Positions 1 to 10,850 of a DNA stretch of 64,000 nt are shown one piece after another. A program made the translations under genes and the position numbers. How positions within the stretch are numbered: the stretch's first letter is position 1; each line of letters starts with the position of its first letter. The DNA comes from Platycarya strobilacea (taxonomy: Eukaryota > Streptophyta > Magnoliopsida > Fagales > Juglandaceae): positions 30,343,377 through 30,407,376 of the forward strand of contig CM072554.1 in NCBI GenBank assembly GCA_036898215.1, read 5' to 3'. Below the pieces are notes generated by a model. That model had not been told where the DNA came from and did no database searches. It saw only the letters and a list, made by a program, of their open reading frames with translations.

Positions 1-1416
1 TGGAGAACCTTCGCCAAATGGCCTTGCTTTCCCTTTCCTTTGGTTTGCTCATTTCGGACACACACAGACACACGTCCTCACTTTGCACCTCACGGCAACG
101 CTCTTCATTTCCCTCTACTTTGCTTCACTTCTTTTCACCACTTAGACACCTAAACACTCCAATCTAAGGAGGAGAAGAAGATAGTGTTTGTGGAAGGAGG
201 AGAAACCTAGAAGAGGTAATTAACTTAGTTACTTTGAAATGAAACCTAGAAACATAAGGAAGAACCCTATGTTCATGCTTTCCAAAAAAGAAAACCTTCT
301 CTTTTGAAAATGGTAGATTTTTAGCATGTTCTAACAAAGTATTTCTTTTATTTTCAAAAGTTATATAAGCTAGCTAGGAAGATTTGAAAGTATATCTTTA
401 CCTTGCCTTAAGCATTCTTTGTATATCTTTGAGTGAATGTGCTTGAATGTGTGTATATGCTTGTATATGCTTATATTATTTGGTTACTTGCTTAGTATTG
501 CCATGATAAAAGTTTGAGGGTAAAAATGTTATTTTGATTATGATCCATGTGTAGAACCTGTGATCTTTTTGGTTAATGAGTTATGAGATGATTGATGATC
601 TTGATGGTTTGAAGAAGAAAAGCATGTAATATGAAGATGTTGAGTTAGTTGAGTGTTGGTGAATATAGGATATATGCATTTATGGTATTTGAAGAAACAT
701 CTTGACTTTAGTGTAAATATCTTGCCTATAGAAATGTCATGCTAAGATGAACATGTATAAAGCATTGATGAAAACTAGTTATATTAATCTTGGAAGATAT
801 TGATGTTGTTGTTGCTTGATGATTACAAAAATGCATGCTTGTGGAGTTATGTTTTGGAGGATTTTCTTGAAGTGGAAATCTTGAAGTTTTAATTCTTTAT
901 TTATTTAATATTCATGTTTGGATATTTTGGAGAAGTAGAAGTATGTATATTGGGAGGATGACATGTATGGATTTGGTTTCACATAGAGTATTCAAGTAGG
1001 ACCCTAGCTTTGAAGGGCTAAGAAAGGAAAACACAAAACTTGAGAGCTATAGGTTTCGGGTTTGATCCCTTATAAGGCTAGGAAATTGTTTTAAATATTG
1101 AAATAAGGCTAGATGGTGTTAGGGAGATCAATAGAAGAAGAGAACATCAATGGGAGACAAAGTAGGGTGGAGGCCCAATAGGGGTGGAGGCCGAGCACCC
1201 CATTCACCCTAATGCACTTGTTTGAGTGTTTTTGCATAAGTATGAGTTAAGAGGAAGTAGGTTTGAAGGAAGAACGACCAAATGTGTGTACTCGTGTTCG
1301 CCTCGAGTTTTGCATTCACAAAGTCGAAAGTTGCATGTCCCATGCATAAGCACGAAAACCCATGTTTTGAGTAAAGTATGTTTTCGAAAGAAATGAACTA
1401 AAGATTTAGAAGAACC

Positions 1417-1840
1417 CCAAAGGTTGGGATGGGTAAGTGTCTCAGTGGAACTCTCTGTTCACTCAGGAGTATTTAAATTGAGTGAAAACCCCTGGGTCGA
1501 CGAAGAACAGTCGGTGGACCATGTATGGCTCCAAAAGGTGTCCGGAGCGTGATCGCAGCTAATGCTAGTGGGTGTCATATAAGCAGTGTTGGCTTAGGCC
1601 TCGCCATCTGATAAGGTTGTAGTTGCTCAGAGAGAAATCCCCGAGTGATGAATAGCACGAACGGGCACGAAACGTATTCACCTAGGTTGACTTAGTCGCC
1701 GGGTGTGACGGTAACTAGGGAGAGCACACGGTGCATAGGGAAACCATGAGGTGTCCACAATAAGAAGTCATGATGAAATGAAAAGGACTTTCGAGCCATA
1801 TATGAAATGATATGATAAGTGGCGCCTAAGATAAGAAAAG
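1417..1840 (+). other. Conserved LTR module shared by families F1, F2 and F3
   Basis: About 400 bp containing 'gtccagtggaactc'-like, 'ggaccatgtatggctcc', 'gctagtgggtg', 'cgccgggtg' and GGCGCCTAAGATAAG blocks. The same blocks in the same order occur near 6640-7065 (-), 12079-12500, 25391-25790, 28625-29090, 37916-38365 (-) and, internally deleted, 50447-50680. Function unknown. It is the longest stretch of nucleotide similarity between these otherwise different LTR families and suggests common descent or module exchange. Confidence 0.7.
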
Positions 1841-2077
1841 ATGAAAGTTTTTGAACAAAGTATCTTTTGAAAGAATATGCATTAAAGAAGCTTTGCTATG
1901 TGATTTGAACAAGTATGTTTTGGAAATTGAGAAAAGAAAAAGAAAGAGGAATTTTTGTCATGAACATGTGCATCAGTCTCCGCATGAGTCCCATGTTAAT
2001 GCATACGTAAGAAATTTGTTTGTTATTCACTTGACTATATGCTTAAAATGCTTTCGTTAAAGTATAGATGTACTTGC

Positions 2078-2099
2078 TGAGATTTCCCCCGAAATCTCA
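2078..2099 (+). promoter_or_regulatory. Conserved LTR hairpin
   Basis: Perfect inverted repeat TGAGATTTC / GAAATCTCA with a 4-base loop, about 700 bp from the LTR end. Equivalent hairpins sit at the same relative position in every LTR of the window (see findings). A role in RNA 3'-end formation or packaging is inference only. Confidence 0.6.
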
Positions 2100-2151
2100 C
2101 CTCACTGTTTATGTCCCTACTATCCTTCCTTCTTGAGAACGATAGAAGTAC

Positions 2152-2480
2152 TTGCAGGTGAGGATGGATCAGATGAGTACGACTCTCGAGATGACATCTC
2201 GGATCCTCAGGGACCCGATTGAGGCCGCCCTTAAGGGGCCAGTGACTCTGAACCACCCGGGTCAGTGGGAGGTCGAGTCACTAAAGATGGCCATGTACAG
2301 TTCTATCGGTCTATACCCTTTGGGATGTTGTTTAGTATTAGGGCTGACGAGTCCCTTTACTTAGGGCATATTTTTGGACTGCCTTCTAGGGTGATATGTG
2401 AGGTAGGGCCTAGCATGGACTTGGATCAGCTTCGCTGGGGCCCGAACTTTAAGAAGGTGAAGAAGAAACCCGTCGGTTGA
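2152..2480 (+). pseudogene. LTR-borne GCCLVLG small ORF, frameshifted copy
   Basis: The first frame runs from an AG acceptor-like site (TTGCAG|GTGAGGATG) through a DPIEAALKGPVTL segment to MAMYSS and GCCLVLG. It is then shifted, and the remaining ADESLYLG...VICEVGP...KKVKKKPVG tail continues in a second frame to the TGA at 2480. Sister copies are at 6202-5999 (-) and 51126-51317, and a diverged F3 version at 29390-29713. It belongs to no protein family I recognise. The function is unknown, and conservation between LTR families is the only argument that it ever coded. Confidence 0.5.
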
Positions 2481-2819
2481 ATTTATAGGCAATGTTAAGA
2501 CCCATATTATTTTGTGATGCCCTGTATTTTGATAAAGTCTTCCCGCCTGTGGGAAGCACTATTTTGATTACTTGGACAAGTTATGTAAATTTTTAAATCC
2601 GGGCTATGTATGATATTATGTTTGGGATCCATAGCTAACCATGTGATGCATACTTATGTAGAAGGCTTGACACCTTTTTATTCTGCTGCGATGATCTTTA
2701 CTTGACGTATGATATGACGAGGGGTGAACTTCCTTGCGTTGTTCCTCCCCGACGCTTCTATTCACGTGTGATCCCAAGTGTGGGTTAGGGCGTCGAGATA
2801 GATGATAAGAGGATATAGG

Positions 2820-3244
2820 CACATGAGAGAAATGGATTTTTTAGTGTCAAAAGCTGTTACAGACTTATCCCTGATCAGATTGGTTCATAGTTTCCTAAGC
2901 CAACTAATGTGCGAAATCATTATGTTATTTGGAAGCATTTGTGGAAGATGAAGGTACCAAATAAGATTAAAATTTTTGCTTGGCGAGCATGTAAAAATGG
3001 GCTACTTACGAGAGAACAATTAATGCAGAAAAACATAGTGTCAACTGAAATTTGTAAACTATGTTTAGTTGATACCATTGAAGATGTCACACATGCCTTG
3101 GTACATTTCTCCTATTTGCAAGGAATAATTCAGCTTTATCTCCCTGATTTAAAGATTGATTGCAGTAAAACCATTCTAGAATTGGCTCATCTTTGTGAAA
3201 GACATTGGGATGATAAGATACCCATTTTATTTGGTTTGGCTTGA
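2820..3244 (+). pseudogene. LINE ORF2 remnant: RT zinc-binding domain (zf-RVT)
   Basis: In one frame the sequence reads RNGFFSVKSCYRLIPDQIG, a stop at about 2889, then FPKPTNV...VIWKHLWKMKVPNKIKIFAWR...NGLLTREQL and CKLC...EDVTHALVHF. This is the pattern of the plant LINE zf-RVT domain (IW-x(2)-LW-x(2)-KVPxKIKxFxWR, then CxxC...HxL). The last expected cysteine ligand, normally in HxLxxC, reads F here. The frame closes at 3244 before the RNase H region. It would normally be the C-terminal third of the endonuclease/reverse-transcriptase polyprotein. It is clearly non-functional. Confidence 0.85.
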
Positions 3245-3265
3245 TGTTTCTGGTTTTGCAGGAAC

Positions 3266-3750
3266 AGGTTTGTGAATGACCAACAACTTATCAGTTTGAA
3301 ACAAGTTGCAGACCATGCTTTTACTGTGTTGAGAAATTTTGGTCATACCAAATTAAAGACAAGATGGCAACTGAGACATGGACCATTACAAGCGGCAGCC
3401 TCCACAGACAGAATGGCTAAAGTTGAAAACTGGTATAGGGGCAATCTTGAGGGATGAGTATGGCCAAGTGCTTATGGCAGTAAGCAAGTCCAAACTTGAG
3501 ATGGAAGGCTCTGAAGCTATTGAGTTAATGGCTATTTTTAGGCATGCAATTGTGTACTGTTATGGCCATTTCTAAGCTTATTGTGAAAAGTGATAGCTTG
3601 ATTTGCCTCGAGGCTCTCCAAAATGATAGCATGCATAATTCTCTGTTGGGAGGGTTATATTTTGAAATTAAGCAACTATCCTCATGTTTTGGATTTTTTG
3701 TAAATTTGAACTTATATTGGGAGGGTAACACAGTTGCTCATATATTCTGA
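3266..3750 (+). pseudogene. LINE RNase H-like domain remnant
   Basis: Several frames together give the C-terminal RNase H-like (RVT_3) domain of plant LINEs: RNRFVND, a PPPQTEWLKLKT stretch, GIGAILRDEYGQVLMAVS, EAIELMAI, KLIVKSDSLICLEAL and a final NTVAHIF. The segment that should carry the first catalytic aspartate (usually WLKLNVDGA) is shortened, so KLKT runs straight into GIGAILRD. Frame changes lie near 3375-3440 and 3540. The position directly before a 3' UTR and poly(A) tail fits the family layout. Confidence 0.75.
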
Positions 3751-3851
3751 TTTGTATTCCAGACTGTATTTCTCAAATTATATGCTTGACAAGTGTCTAT
3801 AATTGTTTTTCTTTTATGAATGAAATTCTGATTTCTATCCAAAAAAAAAAA

Positions 3852-4699
3852 TGTTATTTATGGTATCTTGTTTGAACATTGATTTTTCTTTTGAACGAGT
3901 TTGTAAATGTCTGAATTGCATAATGCAAATAATCCTTATTTTTCTTCATAAACTGAAAGTACTTATTCGAATGCACGCATAACCCTTGTCAAATCTAGAA
4001 CGTTTCATTATTATTATTATTTTTTTGGCACGAATCTTAAGAATGTTTTATACAACTTAAGATCAGTTTCTAAAAAACTCATCATGTTAACTGCCAAGAA
4101 ATATTAATGTTCTCCAAACTTGTAATAATGCTCCTTGGCCAATCCCAATTTTTTTATTGAGCTACATTTATTCAAATATCGATCTTTCCTTACTCCCTTA
4201 GCTATTTCTTTAAAGGCTAGTTCTATACATACCACTAACGTTAACAACACCACACACCTGCCTATCTGGAAATTAATTTTTTTTTAATAACATGTAAAAA
4301 GGATGTGCTTTACATTTTACTTCTTGAAAGCCCCAAATTGTTACTTTTTCCCCCCATTTTCAATTTCATGCTTCGCCTCCCTCGTCTAGTAGTCCCCGCA
4401 TTACGCCTCATCCAGCAGTCCCCACCATTCGATTCCTATCGTCTGTAATCTGCCATCTGCTGTCTACTATCTGTAAGCTGAACTACTCTCACACATATAT
4501 ATATATATGTATATATTTTTTGTTCCATACAAAAATTGGTAAAACTTGATACGGTGAAATAAACTCATTTTTAGTCATTTTGAGCCTTTCTCAAATAATA
4601 TATATGTAGATGGCTGTGAAAATGACCAAAAAAGATGTGCTTTTAACAACGGGAACTTAGCAAGCTGCTTGGTTAAAGAGGGTTACACTCAGATCCCAG
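3852..4699. other. Unassigned sequence between LINE tail and F3 LTR
   Basis: No ORF or repeat family recognised. It holds an (AT)n run near 4494-4516 and a C-rich patch (about 4350-4450) with two GTCCCC-containing near-repeats (CTAGTAGTCCCCGCA and CCAGCAGTCCCCACC). It may be older unique DNA or an unrecognised repeat. Confidence 0.4.
4494..4516. repeat. (AT)n microsatellite
   Basis: Short alternating AT run interrupted once by G; no associated gene seen. Confidence 0.8.
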
Positions 4700-5998
4700 T
4701 GTGATAGCTTGGAATTTCCACTCTATTTTATTTATTTATTAAAAAGATAATTTTGGTATTTAAATTAAAAAGAAAACTTGAGGTTTGGACTTAGGCTTGA
4801 GCCTTGGAGACATGGCTTATATATTGGCCCAGAGTGGAGTGGCAAGGCCCATAGGCCCATGGGAATGATGCATAAGTCAACCAAACCCAATGTAGTGGGA
4901 CACTTGTCATACTTAGAAGAGCCCTAGTTAGTCTTCAAAGACTGGTAGGTTATGGGAGAAATGACTAGTAGATAGAAGGTTTACTAGTGGGTTTCTTGGA
5001 AAAGAGTGTGAAGGAATCAAGAAGAGATTTTTTCATCATTTGGAGGGCATGGGAAATGTGGGAGGCAAAAAGGGGAAGAACCAAGCTCTTCCAATTGAGT
5101 TTCCCTAGGTGTATACCATATCCAAGTGATTGACATATGATAGATTTTTGTAAGAGTGGAAGTTGTGAGTGAGAGATATGTGGGAAGCAAAGTTTTGGAT
5201 GATATAGGAAAGGGAGTGTCGAATCCCATTAAGCTTCCTTAGGTGACCAAATCTAGATAGGAGATCTTGAGGAGACTTGAAAGAGTGTGTTTGATGATTG
5301 ATTGAGTGATGTGTCAAGAGGAAGTGTGAGACCCCGAATTTTTACATATCTTTATTTGCTTATATTTTATCACTGGATATTTTAATTTATTTTAATAAAT
5401 TAAATTGATACCTCACTTATTTTATTTCAGGTACGCTTTATTTATGACTAGGGTTAATTATTTGTGAAATCTATGATTTTAATATTTATAGTTATTTAAA
5501 GATTATTATCGGTTTCATCATTTGAATTGTTATAAATGTTATTTTGATTTAGTGGTTTTGGTTTTATTGATTTATATAAGTTTTTGTGAGATTCTTGAAT
5601 AATAGTGCTTTTACTTATTTTAATTAATCGTTATTACTGGTCTTTCCATTTGAAATGTTATCTGTCGACGCATCAACCCACGCTTGAGATCGCACATAAA
5701 TAGAAGCGTCGGGGAGAAACAATGCAACGAAGTTCACCCCTCGTCATATCATACGTTTACATTTTTTTCAAACGTCAAGTAAAGATCATCGCAGCGGAAA
5801 AAATAGGTCAAGCCTTCTACATAAGTATGCATCACATGGTTAGCTATAGATCCCAAACATAAAATCATACATAGCCCGGATTTAAAAAAATTACACAACT
5901 TGTCCAAGTAATCAAAATAGTGCTTCCCACAGGCGAGAAGACTTTGTCAAAATACAGGACATCACAAAATATTATGGGTCTTAACATTGCCCATAAAT

Positions 5999-6202
5999 TC
6001 AACTAACGGGTTCCTTCTTCACCTTCTTAAGGTTCGGGCCCCAGCAAAGCCGATCCAGGTCAATGCTAGGCCCTACCTCACAAATCGCCCTAGAAGGCGG
6101 TCCAAAAATACGTCGAAGGGACTCGTCAACTCCTAATACTATGCAACACCCCGAAGGGTATAAAGCAACAGAACTGTACATGGTTATCTTTAGTGACTCC
6201 AC
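5999..6202 (-). pseudogene. LTR-borne GCC-x-VLG small ORF, F1 copy
   Basis: From a GTG, the frame reads ESLKITMYSS, then GCCIVLGVDESL, RIFGPPSRAICEVGPS and KKVKKEPVS before the stop. Upstream in the same frame is a DPIEAALRGPVTL segment, separated by one TAG (probably from CAG, since the copy at 2152 reads CAG). This is the least shifted F1 version of the C-terminal half. No known family; not shown to be expressed. Confidence 0.45.
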
Positions 6203-6373
6203 CTCCTACTGACCCGCGAGTTTCAGAGTCACTGGTCCTCTAAGGGCAGCCTCAATCGGGTCCCTGAGGATCCGAGGTGTCATCACGGGGGTCGTACTTG
6301 GTGGATTCATCTTCACCTACAAGTACTTCTATCGTTCCCAAGAGGGAAGGATAGTAAGGATATAAAAGTGGGG

Positions 6374-6395
6374 TGAGATTTCGGGAGAAATCTCA
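6374..6395 (-). promoter_or_regulatory. Conserved LTR hairpin (F1)
   Basis: TGAGATTTC / GAAATCTCA stem, the same as at 2078-2099, about 0.7 kb from the LTR 3' end at 5663. Confidence 0.55.
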
Positions 6396-9300
6396 GCAAG
6401 TATATCTATACATTAACGAAAGCATTTTAGACATATAGTCAAGTGAATAACAAACAATTTCTTACGCATGCATTTACATGGGACTCATGCTTAGACCGAT
6501 GCACGTGCTTGTGACAAAAATTCATCTTTCTCATCCTTTTCTCATTTTCCAAAACGTACTTGTTCAAATTTCATAACAAAGCTTCTTTAATGCATATTCT
6601 TTCAAAAGACACTTTGTTCAAAAACTTTCATCTTTTCTTATCTTAGGCGCCACTTATCATATCATATCATATATGGCTCGAAAGCCCTTTTCATTTCGTC
6701 ATGACTTCTTATTTTGGACACCTCACGGTTCCTTTATGCACCGTGTGCTCCCCGCTAGTTACCGTCATACCCGGCGACCAAGTCAACTTAGGAGAATAGG
6801 TTTTGCGCCCTTTCGCGCTCTTCTTCACTCGGGGATTTCTCTCCGAGTGACTACAACCTTATCAGATGGCGAGGCCTAAGCCAACACCGCTTATATGGCA
6901 CCCACTAGCATTAGGTGCGACCATGCTTCGGACACCTTTTGGAGCCATACATGGTCCGCCGACTGTTCTTCATCGACTCAGGGATCTTCACTCAATTTAA
7001 ACACTCTTGAGTGAACAGAGAGTTCCATTGAGACACTTACCCGTCCCAGCTTTTGGGGTTCTTTTAAAACTTTAGTTCATTTCTTTCGAAAACATACTTT
7101 ACTCAAAACATGGGTTTTCGTGCTTATGCATGGGACATGCAACCTTCAACTTTGTAAATGCAAAACTCAAGACGAACTCGAGTACACACATTTGGTCGTT
7201 CTTCCTTCAAAACCTTATTCTCTAAACTCATACTTATGTGAAAACACTTAAACAAGTGCATCAAGGTGAGTGGGGTGCTCGGCCTCCACCCCTAGGGTTT
7301 GGGCCAGACCCTACTTTGTCTCCCATTGATGTTCTCTACTTCCATTAATCTCTCTAACACCATCTAGCTTTAGTTCAATATTTAAAACAATTTCCAAGCC
7401 TCACAAGGGGTCAAACCCGAAACCTATAGCTCTCAATTTGGTGTTTTCTTTCTTGGCCCTTCAAAGCTAGGGTCCTACTTGAATACTTTATGTGAAACCA
7501 AATCCATACATGTCATCCTCCCAATATACATACTTCTACTTCTCCAAAATATCCAAACATGAATATTAAATAAATAAAGAATTAAAACTTCAAGGTTTCC
7601 ACTTCACAAAAATCCTCCAAAACATAACTCCATAAGCAAGCATTTTTGAAATCATCAAGCGACAATAACATCAATATCTTCCAAGACCAATATAACTAGT
7701 TTCCATCAATGTTTTATACATGTTAATCCTAGCATGACATTTCTATAGGCAAGATATTTACGACTAAAATCAAGATGCTTCTTCAAATAACATATATGCA
7801 CATATCCCATATTCACCAATACTCAACTAATTCAACATATCCATGCCTTTTCTCATCAAACCATCAAGATCCTTAATCACCCCATCATTCTTTAACCAAA
7901 AAGATCATAGGTTCTACACATGGATCCTAATCAAAATAACATTTCTACTCTCAAATTTTTATCATGGCAATACTAAGCAAGTAACCAAACAATATGAGCA
8001 TATACAAGCATATACACACATTCAAGCACATTCACCCCAAAATATACAAAGAATGCTAAAGGCAAAGAAAAGATATACTTACAAATCTTCCTAGTTAGCT
8101 TATATAACTTCAAAAGAGAAGGTTTTCTTTTTTGGAAAGCATGAACATAGGGTTCTTCATTATGTTTCTAGGTTTCATTTCAAAGTAACTAAGTTACTTA
8201 CCTCTTCTAGGTTTCTCCTCCTTCCACAAACACTATCTTCTTCTCCTTATTAGTTTGGAGTGTTTAGGTGTCTAAGTGGTGAAAAGAAATGAAGCAAAGT
8301 GGAGGTAAATAAGGAGTGTTGCCGTGAGGTGCAAAGTGAGGGATGTGTGTGTGTGTGTCCGAAATGAGCAAGCCAAAAGGGTGAGGAAACTAGGCCATTC
8401 GGCCAAAGCACTTTGCTAGGCTCCTAGGCCACTCATTCCCCTAGGTTTGGGTGACTTGTGATGGGCTTGAAAGACCCTTGAGTAACTCTCATTACTTGAT
8501 CACATCAACCCCAATCTATCCTATACTAGGTTGGAGATTGTGCTCCTTCTTTCTCTTCTCATGGCCGGCCACTCATTCTAGGGTTTCAACTCCTTTCCAT
8601 CATCTCACATCATCTCTTGTCTCCCTAAAAATCCTCTCACATGTCATTCAAAAGGATTTGAGAATCAAATTTTGGGAAAACACCTAAGTGGGTTTCGAAT
8701 CCCATGGCTTCTATCCGAAACCTCTCTTCATCTCACTCTCATTTCCATTTTGTCACATGCTCTTTCCATCAACCAATCACCTCACATCTCCCACAAGTTT
8801 GTCATGTCACCCTTACATAAATCCTTATCTAGATTTGGTGGCAAAAAGAAGGTCAAACAAGGGGATCGGGAGTCGGCTAAGGCTTACCCGAAACCCTCAT
8901 CTCCTCTCCTCCCACTTTTTGATCCATCCACTCATCTCATGTCACTTCTTCTTGCACCCTCTTACACATCATGTCTCATCCCATCTTATACAAATCCTAT
9001 ATGTCCTTTCCATCTAGATTTGGAAGTGTTTAGGTGAGAAAGCCCTAAGGCCATTCGGCAAAAGCCTCCACCGAAACCCCTCTCTCTTTTCTCACCTCCA
9101 AATCTTCTCAAATCCCATTTTCACCATTTCACTAGATATGGTAGGATCCCATAATGAATTATTTGACAAAATCCTACACTTCACACACTTATCTAGGTAG
9201 GAAAAGATGGAAGATTTCACTCATGTCTTCTCTTTTATTTTTCCAACAAAACAACTAGTTAACTAGCTCACATACTAGCATTTTCCTCTCTCAACTACTA

Positions 9301-10040
9301 GTCTTGACTCAACTTACTAAACTTCTCCTAACTTGACATGTGTCATCAACCATGGGCTTGGGATGACTAGTAGGCTTCCTTTCATGGACTTATAGGCTTG
9401 TCTTTCCCCCACTTAGGCTCAAGGTTCTTGCCATGGCCTTAAGGCACATAAACTCCTAAGTCCATCTTTTTAAGACTTTAGTCACCAATTTGCCTAAGTC
9501 ACTAAGCCACATATATATATATAAATAAAAGTAAGGCATGATAATTTTGGGGTCGTCACACTATCTTCATTGTTTTTTTGTTTTAATTATCATAATGTAT
9601 GGTTTGATTTGTTGTATTTTTATTAATGAGCATTGATTCTATTTTATTTGACATTATCTGATTCATTGATCTTAAACTTATTAAATTATTAAGTCTTATT
9701 ATGTTTATTCTATTTTAGTTTAGTAGCTTTTGAATAGCTCCAAAAATATTATATTATGCAAGCTTTTATTATCTTGATTTTAGTTTATTAAAATATTGTG
9801 AGATCTTAAGTGTACTTTAAATATCCGATTTAAATATATGGCTTTATTCCTTTTAAATAATTAAATAATCTTCATAATTTTAAGTATTGATGAAAAATAT
9901 TATGTTAAAAAATAAAGTAAGTTGAAATAATATTTTATTTAATTAATTTGAGCATTTTAAGTTAAATTGACGTTACATGCTTTTAGATTAGTATTTTAAA
10001 TTCATCTCTTGTCTGTTTGAAGATCCCGAAATACCGGACC

Positions 10041-10048
10041 TATAAATA
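10041..10048 (+). promoter_or_regulatory. TATA box of E2 5' LTR
   Basis: TATAAATA followed by AGCCGAAAAGGG and a pyrimidine-rich CTTTCCCTTTTTCCC tract, the usual layout of an LTR core promoter. The 3' LTR has the same sequence at 23352-23359. The transcript would start about 30 bp downstream. Confidence 0.65.
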
Positions 10049-10074
10049 AGCCGAAAAGGGTTAGACCATTCACT

Positions 10075-10850
10075 TTCCCTTTTTCCCTATTTCCTTTTCT
10101 CTCTCATTTCTCTCTCTTCTCTCCCGCCTGCTACAGTGCCCCTAAAGGGTAGTCCGGTTTCTAGCTTGTGGCGGCACCACCCCCAGCCACCAAGCCTTAC
10201 CTTTGGCTCCGCCTGAACCGCTAGCCTTCGACAAGTCCAACCCCACTGGAGGTGTCAACCATGGCAGCCTCACCTCCCGCTAGTAGCCCCAAACTCAAAA
10301 CTGGTTTTCTCCTCCACGCTTGCACCTTGCTCTACCCCTAGCTCTGCCATGAGCCATAACACTATGACACCACCCCTACCATTTGATCCGCTATCTATAG
10401 GAGACCTACCACTAGAAATTTCAACCCCAACGGAGCCCTCACTTTCCATAAAACCAAAATGGGTCTCAAAATGGATCACCCTTTGCCACGCCACCGTCTG
10501 GCCACTGTGACTCTCACTTCCACTGCCAAAAGCTTCCGATACCTCAATTTATCATACCCCTAAAACAGTTTCTCCATCCATGGCCCCACCTCCCGTGTAC
10601 AAGGAAAAATTTGAAAATGGGTTTCCACCCTTTTGAGTTAGATCTACTGCCTTTCGGTGGTTGTACCGCCTCATTACCACTACCATGAGATTCTCCATCC
10701 TCCAAGGAGTATTCTCCTAAAGTTTGGGGTCAAAGGACGTACCCGAGCCCAACCCGTCACTTGCTGTGCCTGGAGACGAATAGTGCACAAATTATCCTCT
10801 ATGGATCGTGGATCGACGCGATGCTTGATTGGCATTCGTTGTGCTCTGTA
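10075..10850 (+). other. C-rich transcript leader of E2 5' LTR
   Basis: About 750 bp directly after the TATA box is markedly richer in C+G than the AT-rich LTR around it. It reads as Pro/Ala/Ser-rich nonsense in several frames. The matching stretch in the 3' LTR (23400-24190) is open in two frames of 103 and 82 codons, but the reading frames do not hold here. It is probably an untranslated LTR leader. A captured host exon is possible but unsupported. Confidence 0.5.

Larger units (their letters stand above)
1..2798 (+). mobile_element. F1 long LTR, 3' part (5' end outside window)
   Basis: This stretch matches, in inverted orientation, the complete element at 5663-9560, and in direct orientation the one at 47670-51656. 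It therefore represents the 3' 2.8 kb of a roughly 3.9-4.0 kb LTR. The end reads GGGCGTCGAGA where sister copies end GCGTCGACA, so the terminal CA is probably mutated. It abuts LINE coding sequence, so it most likely inserted into a LINE. Landmarks shared with sisters are the CTAGAAGAG|GTAA donor-like site near 215, the conserved module at 1417-1840, the hairpin at 2078-2099 and an ORF remnant at 2152-2480. Whether it is a solo LTR cannot be told because the left end is missing. Confidence 0.85.
2799..3851 (+). mobile_element. L1-type LINE, 5'-truncated 3' end with poly(A)
   Basis: The sequence begins inside a LINE ORF2 at the segment preceding the zinc-binding domain (NGFFSVKSCYRLIPDQ). It continues through the reverse-transcriptase zinc-binding region and an RNase H-like domain, and ends in a short 3' UTR with an 11-A tail at 3841-3851. 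This is the standard 3' layout of plant L1 elements. The missing 5' part is probably left of the window, because the F1 LTR (1-2798) lies directly against the coding sequence. It is dead: there are stops and frame changes throughout. Confidence 0.85.
5663..9560 (-). mobile_element. F1 solo LTR inserted in the E2 5' LTR
   Basis: On the minus strand it begins TGTGACGACCCCAAAATT (right end, 9560) and finishes TGCGTCGACA (left end, 5663). The flanks are TTATC (5658-5662) and CTATC (9561-9565). The uninterrupted sister LTR reads GCTATCTTC there, so CTATC is the original target. At 3.9 kb with TG...CA ends and no internal region, it is a solo LTR and the only complete minus-strand F1 copy here. It carries the module (6640-7065), hairpin (6374-6395) and ORF remnant (5999-6202). 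8440-9560 covers the 5' part missing from the copy at 1-2798. Confidence 0.9.

Noticed and set aside
8451..9037. Several overlapping 80-120-codon frames
   Set aside because: Inside the F1 LTR, stop-poor C-rich sequence; no domain and not preserved in the sister at 47670-49000.
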